This document shows, in pieces, positions 16,808-26,960 of a stretch of 64,000 nucleotides of DNA. The notes under the pieces are model-generated. The model was not told the origin of the DNA. It made no database searches and saw only the letters and a list, made by a program, of their open reading frames with translations. How positions within the stretch are numbered: the first letter of the stretch is position 1; every line of letters begins with the position of its first letter. The stretch spans positions 3,100,001 through 3,164,000 of the forward strand of contig NZ_JAUSXQ010000001.1 of NCBI RefSeq assembly GCF_030816115.1, given 5' to 3'. This DNA comes from Chryseobacterium sp. W4I1 (lineage in GTDB: Bacteria > Bacteroidota > Bacteroidia > Flavobacteriales > Weeksellaceae). A program made the translations under genes and the position numbers.

Positions 16808-19630
16808 TTGAAAAAGATTACTACTTGCCTTGTTTTATTTTGGGGAATTGTACAGGTTTCTGGACAGAAAGACAGCATCTACATTGAAGCGAAATTATCA
16901 GCCGACAGAAAAACACTTGAAGTAAACCAGGATATTGTTTATTACAATCATTCTGACAAAGATTTGCAATCGGTGAAACTTCTTAATTGGGTTTCTGCCT
17001 ATAATAAAAAAGGGACATCTCTGGTTTACAGAAAACTGGAAGACCGGAGTACAGATCTTCATTTTGCAAAACCGGATCAGCTGGGTAAACTTTTAGATCT
17101 CAATGTTAAAAACTCAGAACAGCAACCTGTTCCTGTTAATAATATTTCAGATGAGAATCTTTTTCTCCCCCTGACACAAGCTTTAAAGCCGGGTGAAAGC
17201 ATCAGATTACAGCTTCATTACAGGATGCAGCTTCCAGACAATAAATTTACTGGATATGGCAGCTCTGATAAAATGACAGCATTAAAATATTTCTTTATTG
17301 TTCCGGATCATTTCGATCCGGACAATATTTCCAAAAGGAACTACCACGACATTGAAGAATCAGTAAGTTTCAATACGTTCTGGACAGTCAATTTTGATCT
17401 TCCCCCTGACAGTTTTATTGAAAGTAACCTTCCGCAGATACAGATGAATTCATTTAAGGGTTATCTGGATTCTGACCCTGAGTTTCTGATCTCCCAGAGT
17501 GGGCTACCTTCTATAAAAATCAACGTTGATGGAAAAGATACGGAGATCAAATTTGGATATAATCTGAAACCTGAAGAAAAGCAAAATCTTGAGTTTTATC
17601 TGCCTTTACATTTAAAATTTATTAAAGAAAAAATAGGTGTCATTCCTGAAAATATTTTTATTTCAGAGAAATTCAGATCACAGGAAGATTTTTTTGGAAA
17701 TAATGATATCGCATTTTGGAAATTCAGATTTCAGCTGTTTACAGATACTGAAAAAACAGACCTGGACTACTTTGGGATTATTGCAAAAAAGATTCTTGAT
17801 GAAAGTATTATTGCAGATAAGCAGAAAAACCATTGGTTTAAAAACGGCTTAAAATCCTATCTTGAAATTCAGTATCTCAATAAATTCTATAGTGAAACCA
17901 AATTATTGGGGAACCTACCGGAAACAAAAGTATTTGGAGTAAAACCGCTGAAGCTTTTTCATGCATCCAAGGTAAAATTAATTGACCGTTATGGGCTGTC
18001 TTATCAGTATATCATGTCCCAAAATCTGGATCAGAAGATTAGTGAAGAATTTACGGTACTGAGTAATTTTAACCAAATGGCAGTGAGCAGTTTTGAAACG
18101 GGAAGCCTTTTCAACTATACTGCAGAAAAAATGGGTTATGAAAAATTCAATGGTATTTTAAAAGATTATATTTCCAAAAATACAGACAGAAAGATCAATC
18201 CGGAAGAATTTTTGAAGGAGCTTACTGAGCAAAATAAAACATCAGGGTATCTTACTGATTTTTTGAAACAGAAAAACAGGATCAATTTCAGACTGAAGAA
18301 CATTAGAAAACAGGAAGATTCTGTAAATATCAAAATTGCCAAAAATACGGATTACCCAATACCCGTAAAGCTTGAAACGCAGACAAGCGAGGGCGAAAAA
18401 AAATCTTACTGGATAGAAACGGAAGAAAATGAAAGACTTACGAATTTCTCTCTTCCCGCATCAGAATATGTTCACAAAGTCACACTTAATAATGATTATA
18501 TTTTCCCTGAATCTAAATACCGGGATAATTTCCTGTATGCAAAAGGTTTATTTTCGAATGCAAAAAAAATAAAGTTCAAACTTATTAAGGATATTCCGAA
18601 TCCTGAGTACAATGAAATATACGTAAGCCCAAGGGTACGTTTCAACAATACTTATGATAAATTCCTATTGGGGATCAATTTAAAAAACCAGTCTTTTTTT
18701 GATCAGAAGTTTCTGTATTCGGTGACACCCACTTACAGTACCGGAACTGGGAAACTGACAGGCTCCGGAGCGGTCTCCTACTCTTTCCTTCCGGCTGAAA
18801 GCATTTTCAGGAGTATTACCTTTGGAGTTTCGGGTTCCTATTTTCATTACGATTATGATCTGGCCTACACCAAGGGATCGATATTCTCTAATTTCAATTT
18901 CAGAAAAAATCCCCGCAGCACGGTCAGCAGGAGCATAGGTTTATCTTACAATTACCTGGAAAGAGACCTGAGCCCAGCGATGGTTGCCAACAGAGATTAT
19001 GGCAAATATAACCTCTGGAGTGCTGGATATGGCTACAGTGACAGCCAGATGATTCATGAGAAAAGTTTAAGCCTGAGCACTCAGGGTATGGAAGATTTCA
19101 ATAAAATTACTGCTGAAGGATTTTACAGGTGGGAATTTGCGCCTAAGCAAAAATTAAGTCTCAGACTTTTTGCAGGCTATTTTATAAAAAATGACACCCG
19201 GAATAATATGTTCAATTATGGTATTTCGAGGGTATCAAATTATTCCTTCTCGTACAATCTTTTGGGTGAAAGTGCCAGCAGCGGACTTTTATCCCAACAG
19301 TTTATCCTTGCAGACGGAGGTTTCAAATCTTTTATTCCCGGTTCAGTCAATCAATGGATCACGTCTTTTAATATAGATTCAAGTGTCTGGAAGATATTCC
19401 ATGTGTATGCAGATGCAGGGATCTATAAAAACAAAAACCGCCCTGCAGAGTTTATCTGGGACAGTGGTATTAAAGTAAAGCTGATTCCTGATTTCCTGGA
19501 AATCTATTTCCCCATTCAATCATCATTAGGTTTTGAACCTTCCTTTAAGGATTATGCCAAGCGTATCAGATATACTTTGATTCTCAACCTGGGAGCAGTT
19601 ATTAATGCGGCCAGGAGAGGTTGGTATTAA
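16808..19630 (+). CDS. Large envelope protein: M1-peptidase-like region without zinc site plus beta-barrel
   Basis: A signal peptide (ending QVSGQ) precedes a region resembling M1 aminopeptidases (about residues 20-520). It has an M1-like N-terminal beta domain and a helical part with N-H-W-F-K-N-G-L-K-S-Y-L-E, which corresponds to the segment after the zinc site in real M1 enzymes. No HExxH is present, so peptidase activity is unlikely. From about residue 600 the sequence has alternating aromatic strands and ends in L-N-L-G-A-V, typical of an outer-membrane barrel. TTG 16808 gives the intact signal peptide. The role is unknown; a surface binding or scaffold protein is plausible. Confidence 0.7.
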   Translation: MKKITTCLVLFWGIVQVSGQKDSIYIEAKLSADRKTLEVNQDIVYYNHSDKDLQSVKLLNWVSAYNKKGTSLVYRKLEDRSTDLHFAKPDQLGKLLDLNVKNSEQQPVPVNNISDENLFLPLTQALKPGESIRLQLHYRMQLPDNKFTGYGSSDKMTALKYFFIVPDHFDPDNISKRNYHDIEESVSFNTFWTVNFDLPPDSFIESNLPQIQMNSFKGYLDSDPEFLISQSGLPSIKINVDGKDTEIKFGYNLKPEEKQNLEFYLPLHLKFIKEKIGVIPENIFISEKFRSQEDFFGNNDIAFWKFRFQLFTDTEKTDLDYFGIIAKKILDESIIADKQKNHWFKNGLKSYLEIQYLNKFYSETKLLGNLPETKVFGVKPLKLFHASKVKLIDRYGLSYQYIMSQNLDQKISEEFTVLSNFNQMAVSSFETGSLFNYTAEKMGYEKFNGILKDYISKNTDRKINPEEFLKELTEQNKTSGYLTDFLKQKNRINFRLKNIRKQEDSVNIKIAKNTDYPIPVKLETQTSEGEKKSYWIETEENERLTNFSLPASEYVHKVTLNNDYIFPESKYRDNFLYAKGLFSNAKKIKFKLIKDIPNPEYNEIYVSPRVRFNNTYDKFLLGINLKNQSFFDQKFLYSVTPTYSTGTGKLTGSGAVSYSFLPAESIFRSITFGVSGSYFHYDYDLAYTKGSIFSNFNFRKNPRSTVSRSIGLSYNYLERDLSPAMVANRDYGKYNLWSAGYGYSDSQMIHEKSLSLSTQGMEDFNKITAEGFYRWEFAPKQKLSLRLFAGYFIKNDTRNNMFNYGISRVSNYSFSYNLLGESASSGLLSQQFILADGGFKSFIPGSVNQWITSFNIDSSVWKIFHVYADAGIYKNKNRPAEFIWDSGIKVKLIPDFLEIYFPIQSSLGFEPSFKDYAKRIRYTLILNLGAVINAARRGWY

Positions 19631-19637
19631 ATAAAAA

Positions 19638-19665
19638 AACAGCTGCATTAAGCAACTGTTTCTTA
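19638..19665 (+). terminator. Terminator of the large envelope gene
   Basis: AACAG/CTGTT stem with inner TGC/GCA pairs, followed by TTTC and further T residues. Confidence 0.6.
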
Positions 19666-19863
19666 TTAATCTGTTATCTTGAAAACTAACTTTTAAATTC
19701 TTTTTTGAAACAGAGTCTATTCTGATTTGGACAAAGCCTCTGGTAATAAATTAATATCAAAAACAGTACCACACAAATATTATATTCTTAAAATATAATT
19801 AAAAAACGAAATAAAATCAATATAGCTGTAATTTTAAATAAAGAAGAAACTATAAATGATTTC

Positions 19864-19905
19864 AAAAAAAGCTCCGGGCATTTCTTCGAAATGCCCGGAG
19901 CTTTA
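19864..19905 (-). terminator. Strong terminator of the T9SS protein gene
   Basis: Fifteen-base stem AGCTCCGGGCATTTC/GAAATGCCCGGAGCT with a TTCG-type loop, followed on the minus strand by seven T. It lies 25 bases past the stop of the minus-strand gene. It could work in both directions. Confidence 0.9.
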
Positions 19906-19929
19906 TACTATTCTTAAAATGACTAAAAA

Positions 19930-20697
19930 TTACTCTTTCAAGATTTTTTGAGATACAGGTTCATTATTTACTGTTCCTGTTACAATGTAGTTTCCTTTTG
20001 CTAAATCAGATACTTCTACAGTTTCGTTTTCTTTTACAGAAAGAGACTTTACAACTTGTCCGAACATATTAAAGATTTTGACATCTTTACAGTTTTTTGC
20101 AAAATTGATTTCCGATTTTACCAAAGTATTTTTTACCAAGCTGAATTTTGATGCTGAGAAATCAACTGTAGATAGAGACCCATTCTGAATTAAAGAAAAC
20201 TCATCAAAGCTGGCAGTTGAGTTATTATAAGCACGCACTTGTAATTGGAACTGAACGGCTGTTGCAGGAGAAGTAAAGGTTACGGTTTTTTGAGTCCAGA
20301 CACCTACTTTAGCTAAATAACCGCTATTATTTCTCAATGGATCTGTTGCAGGATCAGTAGTTAAATATACCGGAGCATCAGAAACATTTAAAAAACAAGA
20401 CCAAAGTCTGGCGCCATTTCCACTACCAACAGACTTATACCAAAAACTAACCACATATTGAGTACTGGCACTGATAGGAATATTTTGATAAAATCCCGTT
20501 GTTGCTGTTGCTACATATTTAGCATAATTTGCACCTTGATAGGGGGTATCCGTTTCTGCAGTTGGCAAAGTATAACCGTTTCCAGTACCAGCTGCCCAGC
20601 TAGTAAGTCCATTTTCAAAACCTGGGTTCTGAACTAAATTTTGAGAAAATCCCAAAATACATGAAGTAACTCCTAAAATAGTAAAGATTTTTTTCAT
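19930..20697 (-). CDS. Secreted carbohydrate-binding-like protein with T9SS sorting domain
   Basis: A signal peptide (residues 1-18) leads to a CBM4/9-like jelly-roll module with the typical opening L-V-Q-N-P-G-F-E-N-G-L-T-S-W. After a short linker comes a C-terminal type A sorting domain of the type IX secretion system (about 175-255), with I-F-N-M-F-G-Q-V-V-K-S and L-A-K-G-N-Y-I-V-T, ending in K-I-L-K-E. The protein is therefore expected to be exported through T9SS. No catalytic domain is visible, so a glycan-binding or matrix role is likely. Confidence 0.85.
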   Translation of the reverse strand: MKKIFTILGVTSCILGFSQNLVQNPGFENGLTSWAAGTGNGYTLPTAETDTPYQGANYAKYVATATTGFYQNIPISASTQYVVSFWYKSVGSGNGARLWSCFLNVSDAPVYLTTDPATDPLRNNSGYLAKVGVWTQKTVTFTSPATAVQFQLQVRAYNNSTASFDEFSLIQNGSLSTVDFSASKFSLVKNTLVKSEINFAKNCKDVKIFNMFGQVVKSLSVKENETVEVSDLAKGNYIVTGTVNNEPVSQKILKE

Positions 20698-21242
20698 TAT
20701 AAAAAGTTTTAAATTTTAATGAGATAAAAATACAAAAAAACCTTAACCATATTAAAATGAGGGGATATAATTAACAATTAATTAAAGTTAACTTTTTATT
20801 AATCAGCTAAAAACTAGCTCTATCACTAGGATATTGGCGTATATGATAAATCCCGTTGTAAAGATTTACGATAGTAAAAAATCGGTTAAAAAAAAGTGAA
20901 ATATTATTAAACAATTATATTTATTAATTATAATTTAACATCATAATTCATTAATCAATAAAATTTCAGGACTAATTAATCCATTTTAATAAATATACCT
21001 TTTCGCAATTTATTTTCAAGCCTGCTGACTTATTCACATTGATGTTAAATTCTAATACTTTTACCTATTAAAAAAACATTTAGCGACTTCAGGTATTTCT
21101 CCATATTCGTAAAATTTAATTAATCATAATTCAGATTATAAAACCTGTAATTTTCATAGATTAACAATAATTAGATTTATTTTCTGTTAATAATCCTAAA
21201 CATCTTGCTATTAACATTTTTTAGCTATTTTTACGAATTATT
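20698..21242. other. AT-rich divergent intergenic region
   Basis: This 545-bp stretch separates the minus-strand T9SS gene from the plus-strand barrel gene at 21243. It must hold both promoters, but I see no convincing box pair. No reading frame or clear repeat is evident. Confidence 0.5.
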
Positions 21243-24200
21243 TTGAAAGGCTTGCGCAATTTTCTTCTTCTGATGGGTTTATTTTTCATGGGCATATTTT
21301 CGGCCCATGCACAAATATTTTCCTGGAAGAATCCTAACATTCCCGAAGACTCTATAAAAAAAGACAGCATTCTTGCGGCAAGGTTTGAGCAGGATATTTT
21401 TGCAAAGGATACGATGGATTTTGTAAAGACAAACAACAAAATAATCGTTGATGAAGCAGTTCTTGTAAGAAACGATAAGAAAAGGTTTTTGGGAGAACTT
21501 AACTCTAAAGGTTCAATTATCCGGGGGATTACGTTTGGTAACAACCAGGGACAGTCTGTACAGAGCTCCATGGATCTTCAAATCTCAGGAAAACTCTCTA
21601 AAGATGTTACTATTTTAGCAAGTATTTCAGATCATAACCTGCCTATACAGGCTGATGGTTATACACAGACTCTGGAGGAATTTGACAAGATCTATATGCA
21701 GCTTAATATAAAGGATAAATCGATCCTCCGAGCCGGGCATCTTGACCTTGTGGAATCCAAGAATTATTTTGCAAAATTCCAGAGGCGAAGCATGGGTATC
21801 GAATTCCAGACCGAATTTGGAAAAGATAATAAAACCTTTATAGATGTTTCGATGGGAGTTGCCCGAAGTGAGTTTCACAGGGTTCGTTTCCAGGGGGTGG
21901 AAGGCAATCAGGGACCTTACCGCCTGACAGGGAAGAACGGTGAACAGTTTATCACGCTTATCTCAGGTTCTGAACAGGTATTTATTGATGGTATTCTAAT
22001 GAAGCGAGGGGAAAATCAGGATTATATCATCAACTATAACACCGGGGAAGTGACATTCACCAGTTTCCGTCCCATCTTCCAGCAGAATTTTATTACGATT
22101 TCATATAATTATACCAATAGAAACTATTCAAGATATTTATTCACCGGAAAAGTTGAGCATCAAAGGGAAAAATTTAAGGTAGGGCTGAACTGGTTCATGG
22201 AAAATGATAATAAAAATGCTCCTCTTGCTTTAAATCTTTCTAAAGAGGATGAGCAGATTCTTGCCAATGCCGGAAATGATCCTAATTTAATGTATGCCCC
22301 ATCCGGCGTCATTACGGAATATGATGTTAATAAGATCTTATACCGTTTAAATCCTGCCGGAAATTATTACGAATTTTCCACCAGTCAAACGGAAACACTT
22401 TATCAGGTTTCTTTCACTTATTTCGGAATCAATCAGGGAGATTATAAAATCACTCAAACTACCAATAACGGACGTGTTTTTGAGTATGTAGGAAACAATA
22501 TGGGGGATTATAAAGCGGTACGCAAACTCCCTTCACCTCAAAAATCGCAGGTCTATTCTGTGAATTCTGAATATCTTTTAAAGGAAGGAAAGATAGGTGC
22601 AGATTTTTCACTTAGTAATTATGATCTGAATTTGTTCTCGTCAAAAGATGCTGAACAGAATATCGGTTATGCCTATCGTGTCTACGGAAATAAAAGTTTT
22701 ACGAAAAATAACTGGAAAGGTACTCCAAGTTTTGAATATCAGTACATTGACAAACAGTTTCACATTCTGGACCGTATCAATGATGTGGAATTTTCCAGAG
22801 ACTTCAACCTTGTTCAGGAATTTAGCCAGAGAACACAGAACAGATTCACGTTCAGCTTTTTAAATAAATGGAATAATAAATCGAACCTGAATTATCGGAT
22901 CAATTATCTTGATGAGCAGGACACTTACAAAGGAATTAAAAATGATCTGGACTTCGGCTGGATCACTGGGAAGTTCTTCACAAAAGGAAATTTATCTTAT
23001 CTGAATACCAATGCCACACTACAGGACACTAAATTTATCCGTGGTGGAGTTTCTACTGAGTTTACCGGCAAAAAAGGAAGCTGGGCAGTAGGCGGAAGTA
23101 TGGAACATAATGAGAAAAAATATAATGATACGCAACTCATGGATGTGACCAGCTTCAGCTGGAAAGAAATTTTTGTACAGAAAAAAATTGGTGATAGTAC
23201 CCGTACAAAACTACTTGCCAAGGTATATATGAGGGATAATGACTCTGTACGAAACAACAGGCTTGAGAATATGAATAATATTCTGGGGATCATGGCAGAA
23301 AGCCAGCTTATTAAAACAGAAAAGACCACCTTAAATGCATTGGTACATTACAGAAAATTCTTTTATCAAAATAATGAGGGTGATATGACGCGAAATAATG
23401 ATTTCGTGGTAGGAAATATTCTTTATAACCAGCAGCTTTTCAGAAACGGGATGCGTCTGCAGGCTTTTTATGAACTTGGAAACGGCCAGGAAGCACAGCG
23501 GGAATTCCAGTACCTTAAAGTAACCGATGGACAGGGAGTTTACAAGTGGACAGATTACAACGGAGACGGTATCCAGCAGCTGGATGAATTCGAGATTGCA
23601 GAATATTCTGACTTAGCCCAATACATCAGAATCTATACTAATTCTGTACGATATATTCCTTCTAATAAAAATAAAATACAGCTGGCATTATTCGTTAATC
23701 CTTCAATTATTTTTAATTCTGAAAATGGATTTTTAAAGCGTTGGAATTTTAACGTTTCGTTAAACTCACAAAACTCATTCTATAAAAAGGATAAAGTATT
23801 GGTATTGAATCCTTTCGAAAAAAACAGTGATCAGATCCTTAAAAATCAGAATGTTTTAGCATCGGTACAGTTCAATCCTACTGAGAAATCCGGATGGAAT
23901 GGGAATTACCGCTTTATCTCCAATGACAATCTCATCAATGCCAATTTCAGTAATGAAGAACGGGAACAGACTTCTCATTTCATCAACGTTGGATATTGGT
24001 TTAATAAAGAATTCAGGATCGATTGGGAAAACTCAATTCATGATATTAAAAACTCTTCACAGTTGTTCACGACCAGAGATTACCGTCTGAATAATTTTGA
24101 AACAAAGCCAAAAGCTACCTATAAATTTACAGATGCCATTCAAGCTGAACTTTCATCTGCCTACCGTGAAAAGCAGAGAATTGATGGTGAGGAGTTATTG

Positions 24201-24479
24201 AAAGCTTTTGACGTCACGGGAACTATCCAGTGGGAACGTAAAAAAACTTCGATCAGAGGAAATTTCTCTTTCATCAATAATAATTTCACCGGAAATAATT
24301 TCAGCATTGTAGGAAACCAAATGCTGGACGGCCTTAAACCAGGTAAAAACCAGGTATGGAGTGTTTTTATTCAACAGGCAATCAACTCTTTCCTTCAGCT
24401 CAATTTAAATTACGAAGGAAGAAATTCCGGAGAGAGAACCATTCATATCGGAAGTATGCAGGTGAAAGCGAGCTTTTAA
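21243..24479 (+). CDS. Very large outer-membrane beta-barrel-like protein (1078 aa)
   Basis: A signal peptide (ending A-H-A-Q) is followed by a region with G-I-T-F-G-N-N-Q-G and I-S-G-K-L-S-K-D-V. It also has the recurring turn V-F-I-D-G-I-L-M-K-R-G, Y-I-I-N-Y-N-T-G-E-V-T-F. The remaining 700 residues are amphipathic strands rich in Tyr, Phe and Asn, ending in a Phe-terminated strand (V-K-A-S-F), all features of an outer-membrane barrel. A D-Y-N-G-D-G-I-Q motif near 775 looks Ca-binding. I know similar unnamed proteins in many Flavobacteriia, but not their function. TTG 21243 is the only start giving the full signal peptide. Confidence 0.75.
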   Translation: MKGLRNFLLLMGLFFMGIFSAHAQIFSWKNPNIPEDSIKKDSILAARFEQDIFAKDTMDFVKTNNKIIVDEAVLVRNDKKRFLGELNSKGSIIRGITFGNNQGQSVQSSMDLQISGKLSKDVTILASISDHNLPIQADGYTQTLEEFDKIYMQLNIKDKSILRAGHLDLVESKNYFAKFQRRSMGIEFQTEFGKDNKTFIDVSMGVARSEFHRVRFQGVEGNQGPYRLTGKNGEQFITLISGSEQVFIDGILMKRGENQDYIINYNTGEVTFTSFRPIFQQNFITISYNYTNRNYSRYLFTGKVEHQREKFKVGLNWFMENDNKNAPLALNLSKEDEQILANAGNDPNLMYAPSGVITEYDVNKILYRLNPAGNYYEFSTSQTETLYQVSFTYFGINQGDYKITQTTNNGRVFEYVGNNMGDYKAVRKLPSPQKSQVYSVNSEYLLKEGKIGADFSLSNYDLNLFSSKDAEQNIGYAYRVYGNKSFTKNNWKGTPSFEYQYIDKQFHILDRINDVEFSRDFNLVQEFSQRTQNRFTFSFLNKWNNKSNLNYRINYLDEQDTYKGIKNDLDFGWITGKFFTKGNLSYLNTNATLQDTKFIRGGVSTEFTGKKGSWAVGGSMEHNEKKYNDTQLMDVTSFSWKEIFVQKKIGDSTRTKLLAKVYMRDNDSVRNNRLENMNNILGIMAESQLIKTEKTTLNALVHYRKFFYQNNEGDMTRNNDFVVGNILYNQQLFRNGMRLQAFYELGNGQEAQREFQYLKVTDGQGVYKWTDYNGDGIQQLDEFEIAEYSDLAQYIRIYTNSVRYIPSNKNKIQLALFVNPSIIFNSENGFLKRWNFNVSLNSQNSFYKKDKVLVLNPFEKNSDQILKNQNVLASVQFNPTEKSGWNGNYRFISNDNLINANFSNEEREQTSHFINVGYWFNKEFRIDWENSIHDIKNSSQLFTTRDYRLNNFETKPKATYKFTDAIQAELSSAYREKQRIDGEELLKAFDVTGTIQWERKKTSIRGNFSFINNNFTGNNFSIVGNQMLDGLKPGKNQVWSVFIQQAINSFLQLNLNYEGRNSGERTIHIGSMQVKASF

Positions 24480-24483
24480 TTAA

Positions 24484-24640
24484 GTTTGAAAGTTTTAGAG
24501 TAAGAGAGTATATGAGTGTAGAGTTGTTGGTTCTAGTTTCTCGCAATAATTATCAAATTTACTAAAATCTCTCTTGTCTGACGTCTCATGTCTGCTATCA
24601 GATGTCTAAATCTTAGTTCTTGGTTCAAATCCTCCACTCT
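24484..24640 (+). repeat. Purine/pyrimidine-biased intergenic repeat remnants
   Basis: Between the barrel gene and dusB the sequence runs through GAAAGTTTTAGAGTAAGAGAG and then TCTGACGTCTCATGTCTG. The first matches the family seen at 35104 and 49532. Confidence 0.45.
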
Positions 24641-24686
24641 ATCTTCACAATAGAAATTATCATAAGCTCAAATGTTTATAATTTCG

Positions 24687-24694
24687 TAAATTTG
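24687..24694 (+). promoter_or_regulatory. -7 box abutting dusB start
   Basis: TAAATTTG is followed by only CGCC before the dusB ATG at 24699. The mRNA would be leaderless or nearly so. Confidence 0.45.
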
Positions 24695-24698
24695 CGCC

Positions 24699-25694
24699 AT
24701 GGTAAAAATAGGCAACATAGAACTGCCGGAATTTCCGCTTTTGCTGGCTCCGATGGAAGATGTAAGCGATCCTCCGTTCAGACGTCTTTGCAAAATGCAT
24801 GGAGCAGATCTCATGTATTCAGAATTTATTTCTTCTGAAGGCTTGATTCGTGATGCGATGAAGAGCCGTAAAAAGCTGGACATTTTCGATTATGAAAGAC
24901 CGGTTGGCATCCAGATCTTCGGTGGAGATGAGGAGGCAATGGCGATGTCTGCAAGAATTGTAGAAACGGTAAATCCGGATCTGGTAGATATTAATTTCGG
25001 ATGCCCTGTAAAAAAAGTAGTGTGTAAAGGAGCAGGAGCAGGCGTTCTTAAAGATATTGACCTGATGGTACGCCTTACTAAAGCGGTTGTAACCTCTACT
25101 CATCTGCCTGTAACAGTGAAAACCCGTTTGGGATGGGACAGCAACAGCATCAATATTGATGAAGTGGCAGAACGTTTACAGGAAACAGGCATCAAAGCTT
25201 TAACAATACATGCAAGAACCCGTGGTCAAATGTACAAGGGGGAAGCAGACTGGGAGCATATTTCCAGAATTAAGCAGAATCCTAATATTGAAATTCCTAT
25301 TTTCGGAAACGGAGATATAGATTCTCCGGAAAAAGCACTTGAATATAAAAATAAATATGCCTGTGACGGAATTATGATTGGCCGTGCTGCCATTGGATAT
25401 CCATGGATATTTAATGAAATCAAGCATTTCTTTGAAACAGGTGAACATCTTCCGGAACCTGCTATTTCAGACCGCTTACTTGCGGTACGTCAGCATGCGG
25501 AGTGGAGCGCAGAATGGAAGGGTGAAAAGCTGGGACTTATTGAAATGAGACAGCATTATAGTAATTATTTCCGTGGAGTTCCTCATTTCAAAGAGTTCAG
25601 AAAAAAATTCCTTGAGGTCTATACTTTGGAAGAGATGGATGTTCTTATTAAAGAAACGCAACATTTCTACGAAGAATATCAGGCACAGCTATAA
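24699..25694 (+). CDS. dusB: tRNA-dihydrouridine synthase
   Basis: This FMN enzyme reduces uridine to dihydrouridine in the tRNA D-loop. Motifs are L-A-P-M-E-D-V-S-D near residue 12, N-F-G-C-P-V-K-K-V with the catalytic Cys region near 100, and the phosphate-binding G-N-G-D-I and I-G-R-A-A-I-G-Y-P-W. The length of 331 aa is usual for DusB. It is transcribed alone, with a shared terminator against deoC. Confidence 0.95.
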   Translation: MVKIGNIELPEFPLLLAPMEDVSDPPFRRLCKMHGADLMYSEFISSEGLIRDAMKSRKKLDIFDYERPVGIQIFGGDEEAMAMSARIVETVNPDLVDINFGCPVKKVVCKGAGAGVLKDIDLMVRLTKAVVTSTHLPVTVKTRLGWDSNSINIDEVAERLQETGIKALTIHARTRGQMYKGEADWEHISRIKQNPNIEIPIFGNGDIDSPEKALEYKNKYACDGIMIGRAAIGYPWIFNEIKHFFETGEHLPEPAISDRLLAVRQHAEWSAEWKGEKLGLIEMRQHYSNYFRGVPHFKEFRKKFLEVYTLEEMDVLIKETQHFYEEYQAQL

Positions 25695-25701
25695 ATAAAA
25701 A

Positions 25702-25727
25702 AACCATCAGAATTTGATGGTTTTTTT
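25702..25727. terminator. Bidirectional terminator between dusB and deoC
   Basis: AACCATCA/TGATGGTT stem with seven T on the plus side and seven A before it, so it serves both converging genes. Confidence 0.88.
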
Positions 25728-25733
25728 GTGTTA

Positions 25734-26477
25734 TTAATATCCTTCTTGCGAGGATTTGTTTTTAATCAGTGCCAATGCAGAAGAAGTTCCAATCCTTTTA
25801 ACGCCCATACTGATCATTTTTTCTGCATCTTCAGGAGTTCGTACGCCTCCTGCTGCTTTTACGGGAAGTTTCCCGGCATTATCCAGCATGATCTTCACGC
25901 CTTCAAATGTAGCTCCGTTTGGCTTGCCGCCTTCAGTCTGATAAAAGCCTGTTGAAGACTTTACAAAAATATGGGCAAGATCATTCTCAGAAAAATCTTC
26001 TTCTGCCCAGTTTGAAATATTTCTGGTCACATCAGCAATCTGCTGGTCTGTGAGTGCTGCAATTTCAATGATCCATTTTACCACTTTCTGATGCTGAAGA
26101 CCAAGCTGTGTACATTTTACAAACTCTTCTTTCACCAGTTCCAGATCACCTTTAAGGTAGGCAGTGTAATTGATTACAAAATCAAGTTCGTCTGCTCCGT
26201 CCTCAATGGCTTTTGAAGCTTCTATAAGCTTTGCATCAATAGAATGGGTTCCTTCATGAAAACCTATGACAGTGCCTACCGCAACATTGGAATTTCTTTC
26301 CTGAATATACTTTTTGATATCAGCAACATAATCCGGACGGATCATCACCGCAAAAACACCATGATCTATGGCTTCCTGTGCAAGCTGCATATCAATCTTT
26401 AAAGTTTCTTCGTTTGACAGACCTGACTGTGCAGGTGTTTTCAAATAGGTTGAATCCAAATATTGGGCAATGTTCAT
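25734..26477 (-). CDS. deoC: Deoxyribose-phosphate aldolase
   Basis: DeoC cleaves 2-deoxyribose-5-phosphate to glyceraldehyde-3-phosphate and acetaldehyde in nucleoside breakdown. The Schiff-base lysine is K173 in F-V-K-S-S-T-G-F. D-E-L-D-F-V-I-N and V-K-A-A-G-G-V-R-T hold the other active-site residues. The length of 247 aa fits. It is last in an operon with an Lrp-type regulator (gap 4 bp) and an endonuclease-like gene. Confidence 0.95.
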   Translation of the reverse strand: MNIAQYLDSTYLKTPAQSGLSNEETLKIDMQLAQEAIDHGVFAVMIRPDYVADIKKYIQERNSNVAVGTVIGFHEGTHSIDAKLIEASKAIEDGADELDFVINYTAYLKGDLELVKEEFVKCTQLGLQHQKVVKWIIEIAALTDQQIADVTRNISNWAEEDFSENDLAHIFVKSSTGFYQTEGGKPNGATFEGVKIMLDNAGKLPVKAAGGVRTPEDAEKMISMGVKRIGTSSALALIKNKSSQEGY

Positions 26478-26481
26478 AATC

Positions 26482-26952
26482 TTATACTTTCAGTTGTCTG
26501 TAAATACCTTGTTCCAAAGATATGAAAGTTTCCGTTCTTGTCACGCCTTTCAGCTTCTGAAGTTTGCTTAGAATTTGCATCAAATGATCATTGTCTTTAC
26601 AAAGAACTTTTAAGAATATCGTGTAATTCCCTGTGGTATAATGAGCTTCTACTACTTCGTTCACATCTTTCAGAGATTTTACAACTTCGGGATAATGGCT
26701 GGGCTGATCCAGAAACATTCCGATGTACGAAATAACTTTGTACCCAATTTTTTTGGGGTTAAGAAACGAAATAGAGTTTTCAATAACTCCGGCGTGTTCA
26801 AGTTTTTTAATCCTTTGATGCACTGCTGTAGTAGAGATTCCTACATTCTTCGAAATGTGGGCTAGCGATGTTTTCGCGTTATCCATCAGCATGTAAATGA
26901 TCTCTTTGTCAATAGAGTCTAGATGATAGCTTGTGTTGCTTGAATTTTTCAT
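26482..26952 (-). CDS. Lrp/AsnC family transcriptional regulator
   Basis: The N-terminal winged helix-turn-helix spans about residues 13-60 (I-S-K-N-V-G-I-S-T-T-A-V-H-Q-R-I-K-K-L). The C-terminal part is the ligand-binding RAM/ACT domain (about 75-150) with A-H-Y-T-T-G-N-Y. The length of 156 aa is standard. Such proteins sense amino acids or related ligands as octamers. It sits 4 bp before deoC and 8 bp after the endonuclease gene, so it may control this operon. Confidence 0.9.
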   Translation of the reverse strand: MKNSSNTSYHLDSIDKEIIYMLMDNAKTSLAHISKNVGISTTAVHQRIKKLEHAGVIENSISFLNPKKIGYKVISYIGMFLDQPSHYPEVVKSLKDVNEVVEAHYTTGNYTIFLKVLCKDNDHLMQILSKLQKLKGVTRTETFISLEQGIYRQLKV

Positions 26953-26960
26953 TTTCTACT

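Noticed and set aside
21221..21571. Minus-strand 116-codon frame over the start of the large barrel gene
   Set aside because: It overlaps the signal peptide and N-terminal domain of a well supported gene and has no own signals.
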